Source of the DNA: Betaproteobacteria bacterium
GTDB taxonomy: Bacteria; Pseudomonadota; Gammaproteobacteria; Burkholderiales; Burkholderiaceae_E
DNA: 44,620 nucleotides
Direction of reading: 5' to 3'
Assembly (NCBI GenBank): GCA_016868375.1
Contig: VGHA01000018.1
Coordinates: 1-44,620 of the forward strand
In this document: one piece after another, positions 7,998 through 16,084 of the stretch
Numbering within the stretch: the stretch's first letter is position 1
Layout: every line of letters begins with the position of its first letter
Made by a program: the position numbers and the translations under genes
Notes under the pieces: model-generated
Database searches by the model: none
Told to the model about the DNA's origin: nothing
The model's input: the letters and a program-made list of their open reading frames with translations, nothing else

Positions 7998-9254
7998 ATG
8001 AACGACGCGAACCGCAAGCACTATGACGATCTCGAGACGCGGGCGCCCGAGGCACGCGAAGGGGCGCTGCTTGCCCGGCTACCCGGCCTGATCGCGCATG
8101 CGAAGGCTCATGCGCCCGGCTGGGCCGAGCGCCTTCAGGCTGTCGAGCCCGCGGCGATCACCTCGCGCAAGGCGCTGGCCAGCATTCCGGTGCTTCGTAA
8201 AACCGAGCTCAAAGACCTGCAGGCGGCGCGACCACCGTTTGGCGGATTGACTACCGCCGAACCCGGAAAAATGGGGCGGCTCTACATGTCGCCGGGGCCA
8301 ATATTCGATCCGGAGGGCGCCCGCCCCGATCCCTGGCGTGCGGCGCGCGCGCTGTGGGCCGCCGGGATCCGACCAGGCCAGGTCATTCAGAATTGCTTCG
8401 GCTATCACCTGACGCCGGGGGCCTGGATGGTCGATGGCGCGGCCCGACACATCGGCTGTGCCGTGATTCCGGCGGGAACCGGACAGACCGAGCAGCAGCT
8501 TGAAATCATCCGCACGCTCGCGCCCGATGCCTATGTGGGAACCCCGTCGTTTCTGCGCATCCTGGTCGAAAAGGCGCAGGAAACCGGCGCCGACATTTCG
8601 CGCCTGAAGCGCGCGCTGGTCGCTGCCGAAGCCCTGCCGGCCAGCCTGCGCGCCTGGCTCCGCGAGCAGGGCGTGGCGACCGTGCTTCAGTGGTACGGCA
8701 CCGCCGACATCGGCCTGATCGCCTATGAATCCGAGGCCCTTGAGGGCATGATCCTTGACGAAGAGCTGCTGCTTGAAATCGTGCGGCCGGGAACCGACGA
8801 ACCGGTGGCCGACGGCGAAGTGGGCGAGGTGGTCGTCACCAGCTTCAACCCCGACTACCCCATGATCCGGTTCGGCACCGGCGATCTCTCTGCGGTGCTC
8901 GCGGGCGTCTCGCCCTGCGGCCGCACCAATGTCAGGATCCGCGGCTGGCTCGGGCGCGCCGACCAGACCACCAAGGTGCGCGGCCTCTTCGTGCATCCGG
9001 GACAGGTCGCTCAGATCGTGCGCAGGCACCCTGAAATCGTACGCGCACGACTGGTGGTCGAAGGCGAAATGGCCAACGATCGAATGACGCTTCGCTGCGA
9101 ACTGACAGCGGGCGCGCTCAGCGCGGCGCTGGCAGAATCGATCAGCACATCGATCCGCGAGGTCACCAAGCTGCGGGGTGAGGTGCTGGCGGTGGCGCCC
9201 GGGTCGCTACCCAACGATGGCAAGGTGATCGAGGACGCGCGCAAGCTCGACTGA
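7998..9254 (+). CDS. Phenylacetate-CoA ligase (PaaK)-like protein with altered P-loop
   Basis: A 418-residue member of the PaaK branch of adenylating enzymes. The frame opens with GTG-ATG at 7995-8000; I use the ATG. Family landmarks are visible: the early DLETRAPEARE and SIPVLRKTELKDLQ segments, GTPSFLRIL near 181, WYGTADIGLIAYE near 233, a GTGDLS nucleotide motif near 294, and RIRGWLGRADQTTKVRG with LFVHPGQV after it, as in PaaK C-terminal domains. The P-loop, normally of the form SSGTTGKP, is replaced by SPGPIFDPEG at 98-107, with no Thr-Thr-Gly. The protein may still activate an acid, may use nucleotide differently, or may act on acyl groups without ATP. Its position at the end of the importer operon suggests the same substrate as the 734-2725 ligase. 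Confidence 0.8.
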   Translation: MNDANRKHYDDLETRAPEAREGALLARLPGLIAHAKAHAPGWAERLQAVEPAAITSRKALASIPVLRKTELKDLQAARPPFGGLTTAEPGKMGRLYMSPGPIFDPEGARPDPWRAARALWAAGIRPGQVIQNCFGYHLTPGAWMVDGAARHIGCAVIPAGTGQTEQQLEIIRTLAPDAYVGTPSFLRILVEKAQETGADISRLKRALVAAEALPASLRAWLREQGVATVLQWYGTADIGLIAYESEALEGMILDEELLLEIVRPGTDEPVADGEVGEVVVTSFNPDYPMIRFGTGDLSAVLAGVSPCGRTNVRIRGWLGRADQTTKVRGLFVHPGQVAQIVRRHPEIVRARLVVEGEMANDRMTLRCELTAGALSAALAESISTSIREVTKLRGEVLAVAPGSLPNDGKVIEDARKLD

Positions 9255-9270
9255 CGCAAGCCCTCGCAAA

Positions 9271-9292
9271 CGCGCCATAGCCCTGAGGCGCG
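9271..9292 (+). terminator. Weak GC hairpin after the transporter operon
   Basis: CGCGCC (9271-9276) and GGCGCG (9287-9292) form a six-pair stem with a ten-base loop, 17 bases after the stop of the PaaK-like gene. There is no T-tract after it, so if it ends transcription it probably does so weakly or with Rho. Confidence 0.25.
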
Positions 9293-9335
9293 CTGCGAAA
9301 CCCCACCCCCCATCAACCGATCCGCCAACGCGGTA

Positions 9336-9351
9336 CCATGCGCACGCATGG
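9336..9351 (+). promoter_or_regulatory. Inverted repeat upstream of guaC, candidate operator
   Basis: CCATGCGCACGCATGG is a perfect 7-2-7 inverted repeat 34 bases before the guaC start. A TACCAT sequence at 9334-9339 overlaps its left edge and could be a -10 element, though no good -35 is seen. The arrangement would suit a repressor site or a leader hairpin; which one is unknown. Confidence 0.35.
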
Positions 9352-9385
9352 CGCGCCGGTCTGATCCGGCCACGGAGCTTCTACG

Positions 9386-10360
9386 ATGGAAATCTTCGAT
9401 TACGACAATATTCTGCTGCTGCCTCGCCGCTGCGTGGTGGAAAGCCGCCTTGAATGCGATCCGTCCATTGAATTGGGGGGACGTCGGTTTCGCATCCCGG
9501 TGGTGCCCGCCAATATGAAAACGGTGGTGAACGACGCGATTTGCGAAAAACTCGCGCGCGAGGGCTACTTCTACATTCAGCATCGCTTTGATATCGATAG
9601 CGTCGCTTTTGCGCGCGCGATGCGCGAGAAGGGGCTGTTCGTGTCGCTGTCGGTGGGCGTCAAGCAAGCCGACCGCGAGGTCGTCACGCAGCTTGCCCGC
9701 GAGGGCCTCGGCGCCGATTACCTCACCATCGATATCGCGCACGGCCATGCTGAGTCGGTCCGACAGATGATCGCTCACATCCGCGAACATCTGCCAAGCG
9801 CCTTCGTGATCGCGGGCAATGTGGGCACACCCGAGGGCGTGATTGATCTGGAGAACTGGGGCGCCGATGCCACCAAGGTGGGCGTGGGACCAGGCAAGGT
9901 CTGCATCACACGCATGAAAACCGGCTTTGGCACCGGCGGCTGGCAGCTGTCGGCGCTCAAGTGGTGCGCGCGGGTGGCCACTCGTCCGATTATTGCCGAC
10001 GGGGGCATTCGTGAGCACGGCGATATCGCCAAGTCGGTGCGCTTTGGCGCGACCATGGTCATGATTGGATCGATGTTCGCCGGCCACGAAGAGTCGCCCG
10101 GCACCACGGTCGAAGTCGACGGCAAGCTCTACAAGGAATACTACGGCTCAGCCTCGGAGTTCAATAAGGGTCACCGCAGCTTTGTCGAAGGCAAACGTAT
10201 CCTTGAGCCGATCAAGGGGCAGCTGAGCGACACGCTCCGCGAGATGGAAGAAGATCTGCAAAGCTCGATCTCATATGCGGGCGGACGCAGGCTGACCGAC
10301 TTGCGTCGCGTGAACTACGTGATTCTCGGCCACGACAACGACACGTCGTATCTGATGTAG
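9386..10360 (+). CDS. guaC: GMP reductase, Bacillus-type
   Basis: NADPH-dependent GMP reductase converts GMP to IMP and ammonia in purine salvage. The 324-residue TIM-barrel protein has the IMPDH/GMPR signature [18 protein letters not shown] with catalytic Cys173 and Thr175, then [28 protein letters not shown] and the phosphate loop [14 protein letters not shown]. It has no CBS domains and is far shorter than IMP dehydrogenase (about 490 residues), which supports GMP reductase. Recalled sequence similarity is closest to the 326-residue B. subtilis GuaC (shared FDY, PVVPANM, YFYI.HRF, KEY.GSASEF and [11 protein letters not shown]) and not to the 347-residue E. coli form. It stands alone: the upstream operon is separated by 131 bases with an inverted repeat, and the next gene is convergent only six bases away. 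Confidence 0.88.
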   Translation: MEIFDYDNILLLPRRCVVESRLECDPSIELGGRRFRIPVVPANMKTVVNDAICEKLAREGYFYIQHRFDIDSVAFARAMREKGLFVSLSVGVKQADREVVTQLAREGLGADYLTIDIAHGHAESVRQMIAHIREHLPSAFVIAGNVGTPEGVIDLENWGADATKVGVGPGKVCITRMKTGFGTGGWQLSALKWCARVATRPIIADGGIREHGDIAKSVRFGATMVMIGSMFAGHEESPGTTVEVDGKLYKEYYGSASEFNKGHRSFVEGKRILEPIKGQLSDTLREMEEDLQSSISYAGGRRLTDLRRVNYVILGHDNDTSYLM

Positions 10361-10366
10361 GCGGGG

Positions 10367-10903
10367 CTAGGGCGCGCGCTGATCACCCGCGCCGATCTCG
10401 CGCTGCATGATGACGGTGTCAAGCCAGCGGTCGAACTTCCAGCCGCTTGCCCGGAGCAGCCCGGCAAAGCGAAAGCCGCAGGCCGCGTGCAGCCCGATCG
10501 AGCCGGTATTGGCGCTGTCGCCGATGACCGCAATCATCTGACGCACGCCCCGCGCATCGGCCTGGGCAATCAGATCGGCGAGCAGGGCTCGTCCGATGCC
10601 ACGGCCCTGCAGGCCAGCGCGCACATACACCGAGTTCTCGACACTGAACCGGTAGGCCGGACGCATCCGAAAGAAGTTGAAATAGGCAAAGCCCGCGACG
10701 CGGCCGTCGAGATCGGCCACCCGATGCGCAAACCCGTTCGCGAGCACATCGGCGCGGCGGCGGGCGATCTCATCGATCGACGGCGCATCGAGCTCAAATG
10801 ACCCGGTGCCGTGGCGCACGTGATGCGCATAGATGTCGTAGATTGCCTCGAGGTCGGCGTCGGTGGTGTTTCGGATCAGGGGGCGCGATGCCGGCTCAGA
10901 CAT
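10367..10903 (-). CDS. GNAT N-acetyltransferase, phosphinothricin-acetyltransferase-like
   Basis: A 178-residue GNAT-fold acetyltransferase. The acetyl-CoA pyrophosphate-binding motif is SVYVRAGLQGRGIG, with Q99-G100-R101-G102-I103-G104. The N-terminal IRNTTDADLEAIYDIYAHHV and the C-terminal SIGLHAACGFRFAGLLRASGWKFDRWLD pieces match the Pat/Bar/YncA-type group, which acetylates amino-acid-like amines. I start it at the ATG at 10903 and not at longer upstream openings that would lie deep in the neighbouring gene. Its start overlaps the end of the metallo-beta-lactamase-fold gene by eight bases, so it is the last gene of the liu operon. The real substrate is unknown; a housekeeping or detoxifying role is possible. 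Confidence 0.8.
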   Translation of the reverse strand: MSEPASRPLIRNTTDADLEAIYDIYAHHVRHGTGSFELDAPSIDEIARRRADVLANGFAHRVADLDGRVAGFAYFNFFRMRPAYRFSVENSVYVRAGLQGRGIGRALLADLIAQADARGVRQMIAVIGDSANTGSIGLHAACGFRFAGLLRASGWKFDRWLDTVIMQREIGAGDQRAP

Positions 10904-11810
10904 TGAACAGAATTCCTTCGCGGCGCTCGAGCGCTCGCTGCGCGAGAAGCTCACCGGCCGCCCAGTTGAATGCCTCATCAATCGACATGCCCAGCTGCGC
11001 CGCCGCGCAACGCAGCACCGACGCGCCTGCCACACGGCGGGCCAGCGCGGTCTCTTCGATCGACTCAAGATCGAGCATCAGGTATTTGATCATCACCTTC
11101 ATGGCGTAGCGCGCATTTCGTACCGGGTCGGCACGCAGCGAGGCGAGCCGTGCCCGCGCGGATTCAATGACCGGCACAGGCTCGGAGAAGGCAGGCCCAT
11201 GACCCGGCAGCACCCACGCCACCTCGAGTGATGCAATGCGCTCAAGCATGGCCTGCTGCTCGGCAAAACCCGACTGGCCATACAGTTCAGGAAAGATCAC
11301 GCCGAAACCGTTCTGCCAGAGCACATCGGCCGAGGCGAGCAGACGATGCTCGGGGCAATGCAACACGACGCTCTTCGGATCATGGCCCGGCGCAGCATGT
11401 ACCTGCCAGACGGCGCCACCCATCGTGAGCGGTTTGCCTGGCTCAAGCACACCGGTTGCCTCAAACCGCGCGCAGCGCTGCGCGGTACCGTCGTAGCTGA
11501 GTGCCTCGGTATCCCAGCGCCGGACGTCGTCCTCGCTGGCGACCGGCACCAGAATGTCGCAGCCGAAGCGCGCAGCGAGCGCCGCATTACCGCCGCAGTG
11601 ATCGGAGTGAAGATGGGTGTTCAGGATGCGCGTGAGCGTTCGTGCGCCCAGTTGCTCGAGCGCCTGCTCAACCAGGGCCACCGCGAGCTCGGCATGCTTG
11701 ACATAGCCGGTGTCGATCAGCGAAGCGCTGCCATCGGGCTCCGCGATCAGCACCATGTTCGACGACAGCCAGTCGCGCTCAATGAACCGAATGCCGGCAG
11801 GCAGTTGCAT
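10896..11810 (-). CDS. Metallo-beta-lactamase-fold hydrolase
   Basis: A 304-residue metallo-hydrolase. The metal motif THLHSDHCGG gives His66, His68, Asp70 and His71; further ligands are expected in APGHDPKS, the Asp of ASADVLWQ and the late GHGPAF. There is no signal peptide, so it is cytoplasmic. The C-terminal region after residue 215 is helical and resembles the extra domain of lactonase- or thioesterase-like MBL proteins. It lies seven bases after a DUF1289 gene and overlaps the GNAT gene, as part of the distal liu operon. A thioester or lactone hydrolase role beside acyl-CoA catabolism is possible, but the sequence does not fix the substrate. Confidence 0.82.
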   Translation of the reverse strand: MQLPAGIRFIERDWLSSNMVLIAEPDGSASLIDTGYVKHAELAVALVEQALEQLGARTLTRILNTHLHSDHCGGNAALAARFGCDILVPVASEDDVRRWDTEALSYDGTAQRCARFEATGVLEPGKPLTMGGAVWQVHAAPGHDPKSVVLHCPEHRLLASADVLWQNGFGVIFPELYGQSGFAEQQAMLERIASLEVAWVLPGHGPAFSEPVPVIESARARLASLRADPVRNARYAMKVMIKYLMLDLESIEETALARRVAGASVLRCAAAQLGMSIDEAFNWAAGELLAQRALERREGILFNV

Positions 11811-11817
11811 CGTGAAA

Positions 11818-12069
11818 TCAGCGCGACGACGTGTTGGCGCGGATCAGCTCGCGCGCCCGAAACGCGCCCACCTTCGAGGCGAGCGCGGTCTCGAGATCGA
11901 TCGAGAACTGTTGTGCCAGAGTCGACCAGATCGCCATGCGCTCGGCGTCATCGAGCAGCATCCAGGCCTCGATCTGTTCGACCGTGCGGGTGCAGCCCAC
12001 ACAGCGTCGGGAGTCAGGATCGAGCTTGCATACCGAGATGCAGGGCGAGGGGACCACAGCTTCGTTCAT
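11818..12069 (-). CDS. DUF1289 small cysteine-motif protein
   Basis: An 83-residue protein of the DUF1289 family, whose function is not established. Near the N-terminus four cysteines are spaced C-x3-C-x8-C-x2-C (Cys10, Cys14, Cys23, Cys26), in the frame SPCISVCKLDPDSRRCVGC, and may hold zinc or an iron-sulfur cluster. The rest, with TVEQIEAWMLLDDAERMAIWSTL, is helical and typical of the family. DUF1289 genes are often found beside catabolic or redox genes. It lies between HMG-CoA lyase (43-base gap) and the metallo-hydrolase (7-base gap) in the liu operon. Confidence 0.8.
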   Translation of the reverse strand: MNEAVVPSPCISVCKLDPDSRRCVGCTRTVEQIEAWMLLDDAERMAIWSTLAQQFSIDLETALASKVGAFRARELIRANTSSR

Positions 12070-12112
12070 CAGCGCCCCACCCTTTCAACCTGAAGTTTCA
12101 ACTCTGCGCCGC

Positions 12113-13045
12113 TCATGATGTCTGTGCCTCGGCCGTTGCGCGTCGCGCGGCAAGCGCCGCGCCGACCCGCGATGAATAACGCCGGCCAATCTGCTCGGAG
12201 ATCCAGCTGCCGGACTCGATCAGCGCATCCAGATTAAGACCGGTTTTAATCCCCAACCCCTGAAACAGCCACACCAGGTCTTCAGTCGCAACGTTGCCGG
12301 TTGCGCCCTTTGCGTAGGGACAGCCGCCGAGCCCTGCGATGGCGCTGTCAAACCGATGAACACCCACCTCGAGACAGCCATAGACATTGGCAACGGCCTG
12401 GCCGTAGGTGTCGTGGAAGTGGCCCGACAGGCTGGCGAGCGGCACTTCGCGCGCGGCCGCTTCAAAGACGGTTTTCACATGTCCGACGGTGGCCACCCCT
12501 ATCGTGTCGGCGATGCCGATTTCGTCACAGCCCAGGTCGCGCGTGCGTCGCACCAGATCGATGACGGAGTCGATGGGTACCGCGCCCTGATACGGGCAGC
12601 CGAAGGCAACCGAGATGGCAGCGCGCAGGCGGATGCCGTGCGCGCGCGCCTGCTCGGCCACCGGTCGGAACCGCTCGATGCTTTCCGCCACCGAGCAGTT
12701 GGTGTTGCGCATCGAAAACGCTTCGCTGGCCGCGCCAAAGATCACCACCTCGTCAACGCCGCTCGCAAGCGCCGCTTCAAACCCTTTCATGTTGGGCGTG
12801 AGTGCCGACAGCGTGAGGCCCGCGCGGCGCGGAAGCTGCGCCAGCACCTGCGCCGCATCGGCCATCTGCGGCACCCATTTTGGCGACACGAATGAGGTGA
12901 CCTCGAGTTGTGAGACGCCGGCTGCGAGCAATCGCTCGCACAGCGACACCTTGATGTCGGTGGCAACCGGCTGCTTCTCGTTTTGCAGCCCGTCGCGCGG
13001 GCCCACCTCGGTGATCAGGACTTCTTCGGGAAGGGTATGGGACAT
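12113..13045 (-). CDS. liuE: Hydroxymethylglutaryl-CoA lyase
   Basis: This enzyme cleaves HMG-CoA to acetyl-CoA and acetoacetate, the last step of leucine breakdown. The 310-residue TIM-barrel protein starts at the ATG at 13045; a longer opening upstream is rejected because it would run into the reductase gene. EVGPRDGLQNE carries Arg17 and Asp18, which bind substrate and metal. GHFHDTYGQA carries the metal-binding His pair, and GLGGCPYAKGATGNVATED carries the catalytic loop cysteine, all hallmarks of HMG-CoA lyase and absent from isopropylmalate synthases. It sits in the operon with isovaleryl-CoA dehydrogenase and methylcrotonyl-CoA carboxylase, after the reductase gene (26-base gap). The acetoacetate it makes would need a CoA-transferase or synthetase; no dedicated one is inside the operon. 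Confidence 0.94.
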   Translation of the reverse strand: MSHTLPEEVLITEVGPRDGLQNEKQPVATDIKVSLCERLLAAGVSQLEVTSFVSPKWVPQMADAAQVLAQLPRRAGLTLSALTPNMKGFEAALASGVDEVVIFGAASEAFSMRNTNCSVAESIERFRPVAEQARAHGIRLRAAISVAFGCPYQGAVPIDSVIDLVRRTRDLGCDEIGIADTIGVATVGHVKTVFEAAAREVPLASLSGHFHDTYGQAVANVYGCLEVGVHRFDSAIAGLGGCPYAKGATGNVATEDLVWLFQGLGIKTGLNLDALIESGSWISEQIGRRYSSRVGAALAARRATAEAQTS

Positions 13046-13071
13046 CGATGACACGCCTTTGGATGGACTCG

Positions 13072-14019
13072 TCAATACGCGCGGCCGCGATCGACCAGGC
13101 CGCTGGGGGTCTGGCCTGCGCGAAGCTGCAGCACCCGGGTGGCGACCTGTCGCGCCGACTCGGCAATCACCGTGATGGCGGCGACATGCGGCGTGATTCG
13201 TACCGACGGATGCCGCCACAGCCGATGGTCGGGCGGCAAGGGCTCGGTGCGAAACACATCGAGCGACGCGCCGGCGAGGTGCCCGGCGTCGAGCGCCGCA
13301 AGCAGCGCCTCCTCGCGCACCAGCTCGCCGCGCGCAACGTTGATCAGCCAGGCGCCGCGCGGCAGACACGCAAGACGCGTGGCATCGAACCGATCGCGGG
13401 TGGCCGGCGTGAGCGGCGCGGCAAGTACCAGCATCTGGCAGCCGGAAAGAAAACGTTCGAGGCCGTGGGACTCATCGAAGCATTCAACACCTTCAAGCGC
13501 GCGCGCCGATCGGGCATAGCCACGCACCGAAAATCCCAGCGACGCGAGCGCACGGGCAATGGGCTCGCCCATCTTGCCCAATCCGAAGACACCGACCGTA
13601 CAGCCGGCGGGGCTCAGGTAAGGCCATTCGCGCCACTGCGCCTCGCGTTGCTGCGCCTCATAGCGGTCGACGCGATAGTGGCGTCGCAGCACCTCATGCA
13701 CGCAATAGGCGGCCATCTGCTCAGCCATGCCGCCGTCTTCGATTCGGAACACGGGAAGCCCGGCAGGCAGACTGGTATCGGCAAGCAGCCAGTCGACGCC
13801 CGCGCCGGCTGCGAACACCGCCGAGAGCCTGGGCTGGCGCGAAAAAAACCCCGCCTGCGGCCGCCACAGCACGGCATAGTCTGCGGCGGGCGCATCGGGT
13901 GCGTCGTCGACAATGCGTGCCTGCGGCAGGGCCTGCTGAAGCTGGCTTCGCCATTCAGACGCTGCCTCGGCGCTTCGCAGCCCCAACGCAATCGACACCT
14001 CGCCGTTGCGATCCATCAT
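13072..14019 (-). CDS. ghrA: Glyoxylate/hydroxypyruvate reductase A-like 2-hydroxyacid dehydrogenase
   Basis: A 315-residue D-2-hydroxyacid dehydrogenase expected to reduce glyoxylate to glycolate or hydroxypyruvate to glycerate with NAD(P)H. The dinucleotide motif GVFGLGKMG is at residues 143-151, and the catalytic triad is Arg230 (NVARGELV), Glu259 (DVFRTEPLP) and His278 (ITPHVAA). The N-terminal AAGAGVDWLLAD with LP.VFRI...GMAEQM after it matches the GhrA branch rather than GhrB or SerA. It starts in a four-base ATGA overlap with the carboxylase alpha gene, so it belongs to the liu operon; a second Met directly follows the first. With aceK in the same operon, a link to glyoxylate metabolism is plausible. 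Confidence 0.87.
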   Translation of the reverse strand: MMDRNGEVSIALGLRSAEAASEWRSQLQQALPQARIVDDAPDAPAADYAVLWRPQAGFFSRQPRLSAVFAAGAGVDWLLADTSLPAGLPVFRIEDGGMAEQMAAYCVHEVLRRHYRVDRYEAQQREAQWREWPYLSPAGCTVGVFGLGKMGEPIARALASLGFSVRGYARSARALEGVECFDESHGLERFLSGCQMLVLAAPLTPATRDRFDATRLACLPRGAWLINVARGELVREEALLAALDAGHLAGASLDVFRTEPLPPDHRLWRHPSVRITPHVAAITVIAESARQVATRVLQLRAGQTPSGLVDRGRAY

Positions 14020-16073
14020 TTTCCTCCGGTGGCCTGTAGTGGCTCGATGGCCAGAAGCGCATGACCCTCCTGAACCTGGGAGCCGGCCGGATAAAGAATG
14101 GCGGTCACCCGGCCGGCCTGCGGCGCGGTCATCACATGCTCCATTTTCATGGCTTCGAGCACCGCAAGCGGCTGGCCGCGCTCGACCTGATCACCCACTG
14201 CGACCATCAGCGCCACCACCTTGCCAGGCATGGGCGCGGCAAGGCTGCCGGCATCGGCCTGGGCATCATCGGGATTCTGGCCGAAAGGCACGACCGCGAT
14301 TCTTTTCAGACAACCCGGCTCGAAAAGCAGAATGTTGTCGCCATCCATCACCGCGCCCAGCCGTACCGCACGCGATCCGACAAGGGCACTGAATTGGCCC
14401 GTTGCCAAATCCAGACGCGGCTCGGCCACGCACACCACATCGGATCCTGCGAACACACTGAGCCCCAAGCCCGAGCGCGCGGGTTCAATCCGTACCTCGC
14501 CGCGCTCACCCTCGGCGGCGAGCTTCAGCCACTGTGCGCCCTGGCCGTCCATGCGCCACGCATCGGTGACCGACCAGGGATCGGTCCAGCCGGCCCTGCG
14601 CGGCGCGCACGCGGCTTGATGCGCGAGCCAGGCCGCAGCAGCCAGCGCCCAGTCATCAGACGCTAAGGGCGCGGGCTCAGGCAGCAGCAGCGCCCGGTTG
14701 CGCTCAATCAGTCCGGTATCGAGATCAGCGGACGCAAAAGCGGGGGCGTGCATCAGCCGAAACAGAAACTGCGCATTGGTTGAGACGCCCGCGATTCGAA
14801 CCTGCGACAGCGCATGCGCCATCCGTGCGCGGGCCTGATCGCGGTCTGGCCCCCAGGCGATCAGCTTGGCGATCATCGGGTCGTAGTGCGGCGTGATCGT
14901 ATCGTCTGCGCGAACCCCGCTATCGATGCGGATCGGCGCGGGTTCTGCGTCCCTGATGCCGTGCGCCGCCACCGAAAAGCCGACGGCAGGCGGCAGATGA
15001 AGCGCACGCAACTGACCGGTGGAGGGCAGAAAGCCCCGCTCGGGATTTTCCGCATACAGCCGGACTTCAATCGCATGACCGCGACGCATGAGCTGAGACT
15101 GCGCAAGCGGCAGCGGCTCGCCCGCGGCCACCCGTAGCTGCCACTCGACCAGGTCCAGACCGGTAATCATCTCGGTGACCGGATGTTCGACCTGCAGCCG
15201 GGTATTCATTTCCATAAAGAAAAAGCGGCCGTCCTGCTCAGCGATGAACTCGACCGTTCCAGCGCCCTCATACCCCACCGCCCGCGCGGCGGCGATAGCC
15301 GCTTCACCCATCTGCGTGCGTTGTGCATCCGATAAACCCGGAGCAGGTGCCTCTTCAACCACTTTCTGATGACGGCGCTGCACTGAGCAGTCGCGCTCGA
15401 ACAGATGCAGCGCCTGCCCATGCCGATCGGCAAACACCTGCACCTCGATATGGCGGGGCCGCCGCAGATAGCGCTCAACCAGCACCTGATCGGAGCCGAA
15501 GGCCGATAACGCCTCACGCCGGCATGAAGCCAGCGCCGATTCGAAATCAGCGCTCTGCTCGACGATGCGCATGCCCTTGCCACCGCCGCCCGCGCTCGCC
15601 TTGATGATGACGGGATAGCCGATCGCATCGGCCTGACCGCGCAGATAGTCGGCCTCCTGGCGCTCGCCGTGATAACCGGGAACCAGCGGCACACCTGCGC
15701 GCTCCATCAGCGCCTTGGCCGCCGATTTGCTTCCCATGGCCCGGATTGCCTCAGGCGGCGGGCCGATGAAGACGAGCCCCGCCTCGCGCACCGCGCTGGC
15801 AAAGGCGTCGTTCTCAGACAGAAACCCATAGCCGGGATGAATCGCCTGCGCGCCCGACTGGAGCGCCGCTGCAATGATGGCCTCACCCTTGAGATACGAG
15901 TCGCGCGCCGGCGCCGGACCGAGCCTGAGCGCATGATCACAGGCCGCCACATGCGCAGCCCGCGCATCGGCATCGGAGTAAACCGCCACAGTCTCGATGC
16001 CAAGCCTGGCTGCGGTGGCGGCAACACGGCAGGCGATCTCGCCGCGGTTGGCAATCAGGATGCGTTTAAACAC
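14016..16073 (-). CDS. liuD: Methylcrotonyl-CoA carboxylase alpha subunit (biotin carboxylase + biotin carrier)
   Basis: The ATP-dependent biotin carboxylase and carrier subunit, which with the beta subunit turns 3-methylcrotonyl-CoA into 3-methylglutaconyl-CoA. The start is probably the GTG at 16073 (product FKRILIANRGE, with a GAGG site nine bases upstream), giving 685 residues; a GTG at 16088 adds five residues but has no ribosome-binding site. Domains in order: biotin carboxylase N-terminal domain, ATP-grasp domain with the glycine loop KASAGGGGKGM and EMNTRLQVEHPVTE, biotin carboxylase C-terminal domain, a linker domain, and a biotinyl domain with EAMKMEH, the biotinyl Lys being near residue 643. 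Acetyl- or propionyl-CoA carboxylases look similar, but the leucine-pathway neighbours favour methylcrotonyl-CoA. It overlaps ghrA by four bases. Confidence 0.9.
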   Translation of the reverse strand: MFKRILIANRGEIACRVAATAARLGIETVAVYSDADARAAHVAACDHALRLGPAPARDSYLKGEAIIAAALQSGAQAIHPGYGFLSENDAFASAVREAGLVFIGPPPEAIRAMGSKSAAKALMERAGVPLVPGYHGERQEADYLRGQADAIGYPVIIKASAGGGGKGMRIVEQSADFESALASCRREALSAFGSDQVLVERYLRRPRHIEVQVFADRHGQALHLFERDCSVQRRHQKVVEEAPAPGLSDAQRTQMGEAAIAAARAVGYEGAGTVEFIAEQDGRFFFMEMNTRLQVEHPVTEMITGLDLVEWQLRVAAGEPLPLAQSQLMRRGHAIEVRLYAENPERGFLPSTGQLRALHLPPAVGFSVAAHGIRDAEPAPIRIDSGVRADDTITPHYDPMIAKLIAWGPDRDQARARMAHALSQVRIAGVSTNAQFLFRLMHAPAFASADLDTGLIERNRALLLPEPAPLASDDWALAAAAWLAHQAACAPRRAGWTDPWSVTDAWRMDGQGAQWLKLAAEGERGEVRIEPARSGLGLSVFAGSDVVCVAEPRLDLATGQFSALVGSRAVRLGAVMDGDNILLFEPGCLKRIAVVPFGQNPDDAQADAGSLAAPMPGKVVALMVAVGDQVERGQPLAVLEAMKMEHVMTAPQAGRVTAILYPAGSQVQEGHALLAIEPLQATGGK

Positions 16074-16084
16074 GGTGACCCGCC

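Noticed and set aside
10904-11068. N-terminal extension of the GNAT protein
   Set aside because: The extra 55 residues are Arg/Ser-rich and lie within the MBL-fold gene; the GNAT domain begins at the Met at 10903.
13046-13369. N-terminal extension of HMG-CoA lyase
   Set aside because: The extra residues overlap the reductase gene and are low-complexity; family members begin near the Met at 13045.
13048-14064. 338-codon plus-strand frame opposite ghrA
   Set aside because: Shadow of the reductase, which has all its cofactor and catalytic motifs in the minus strand.
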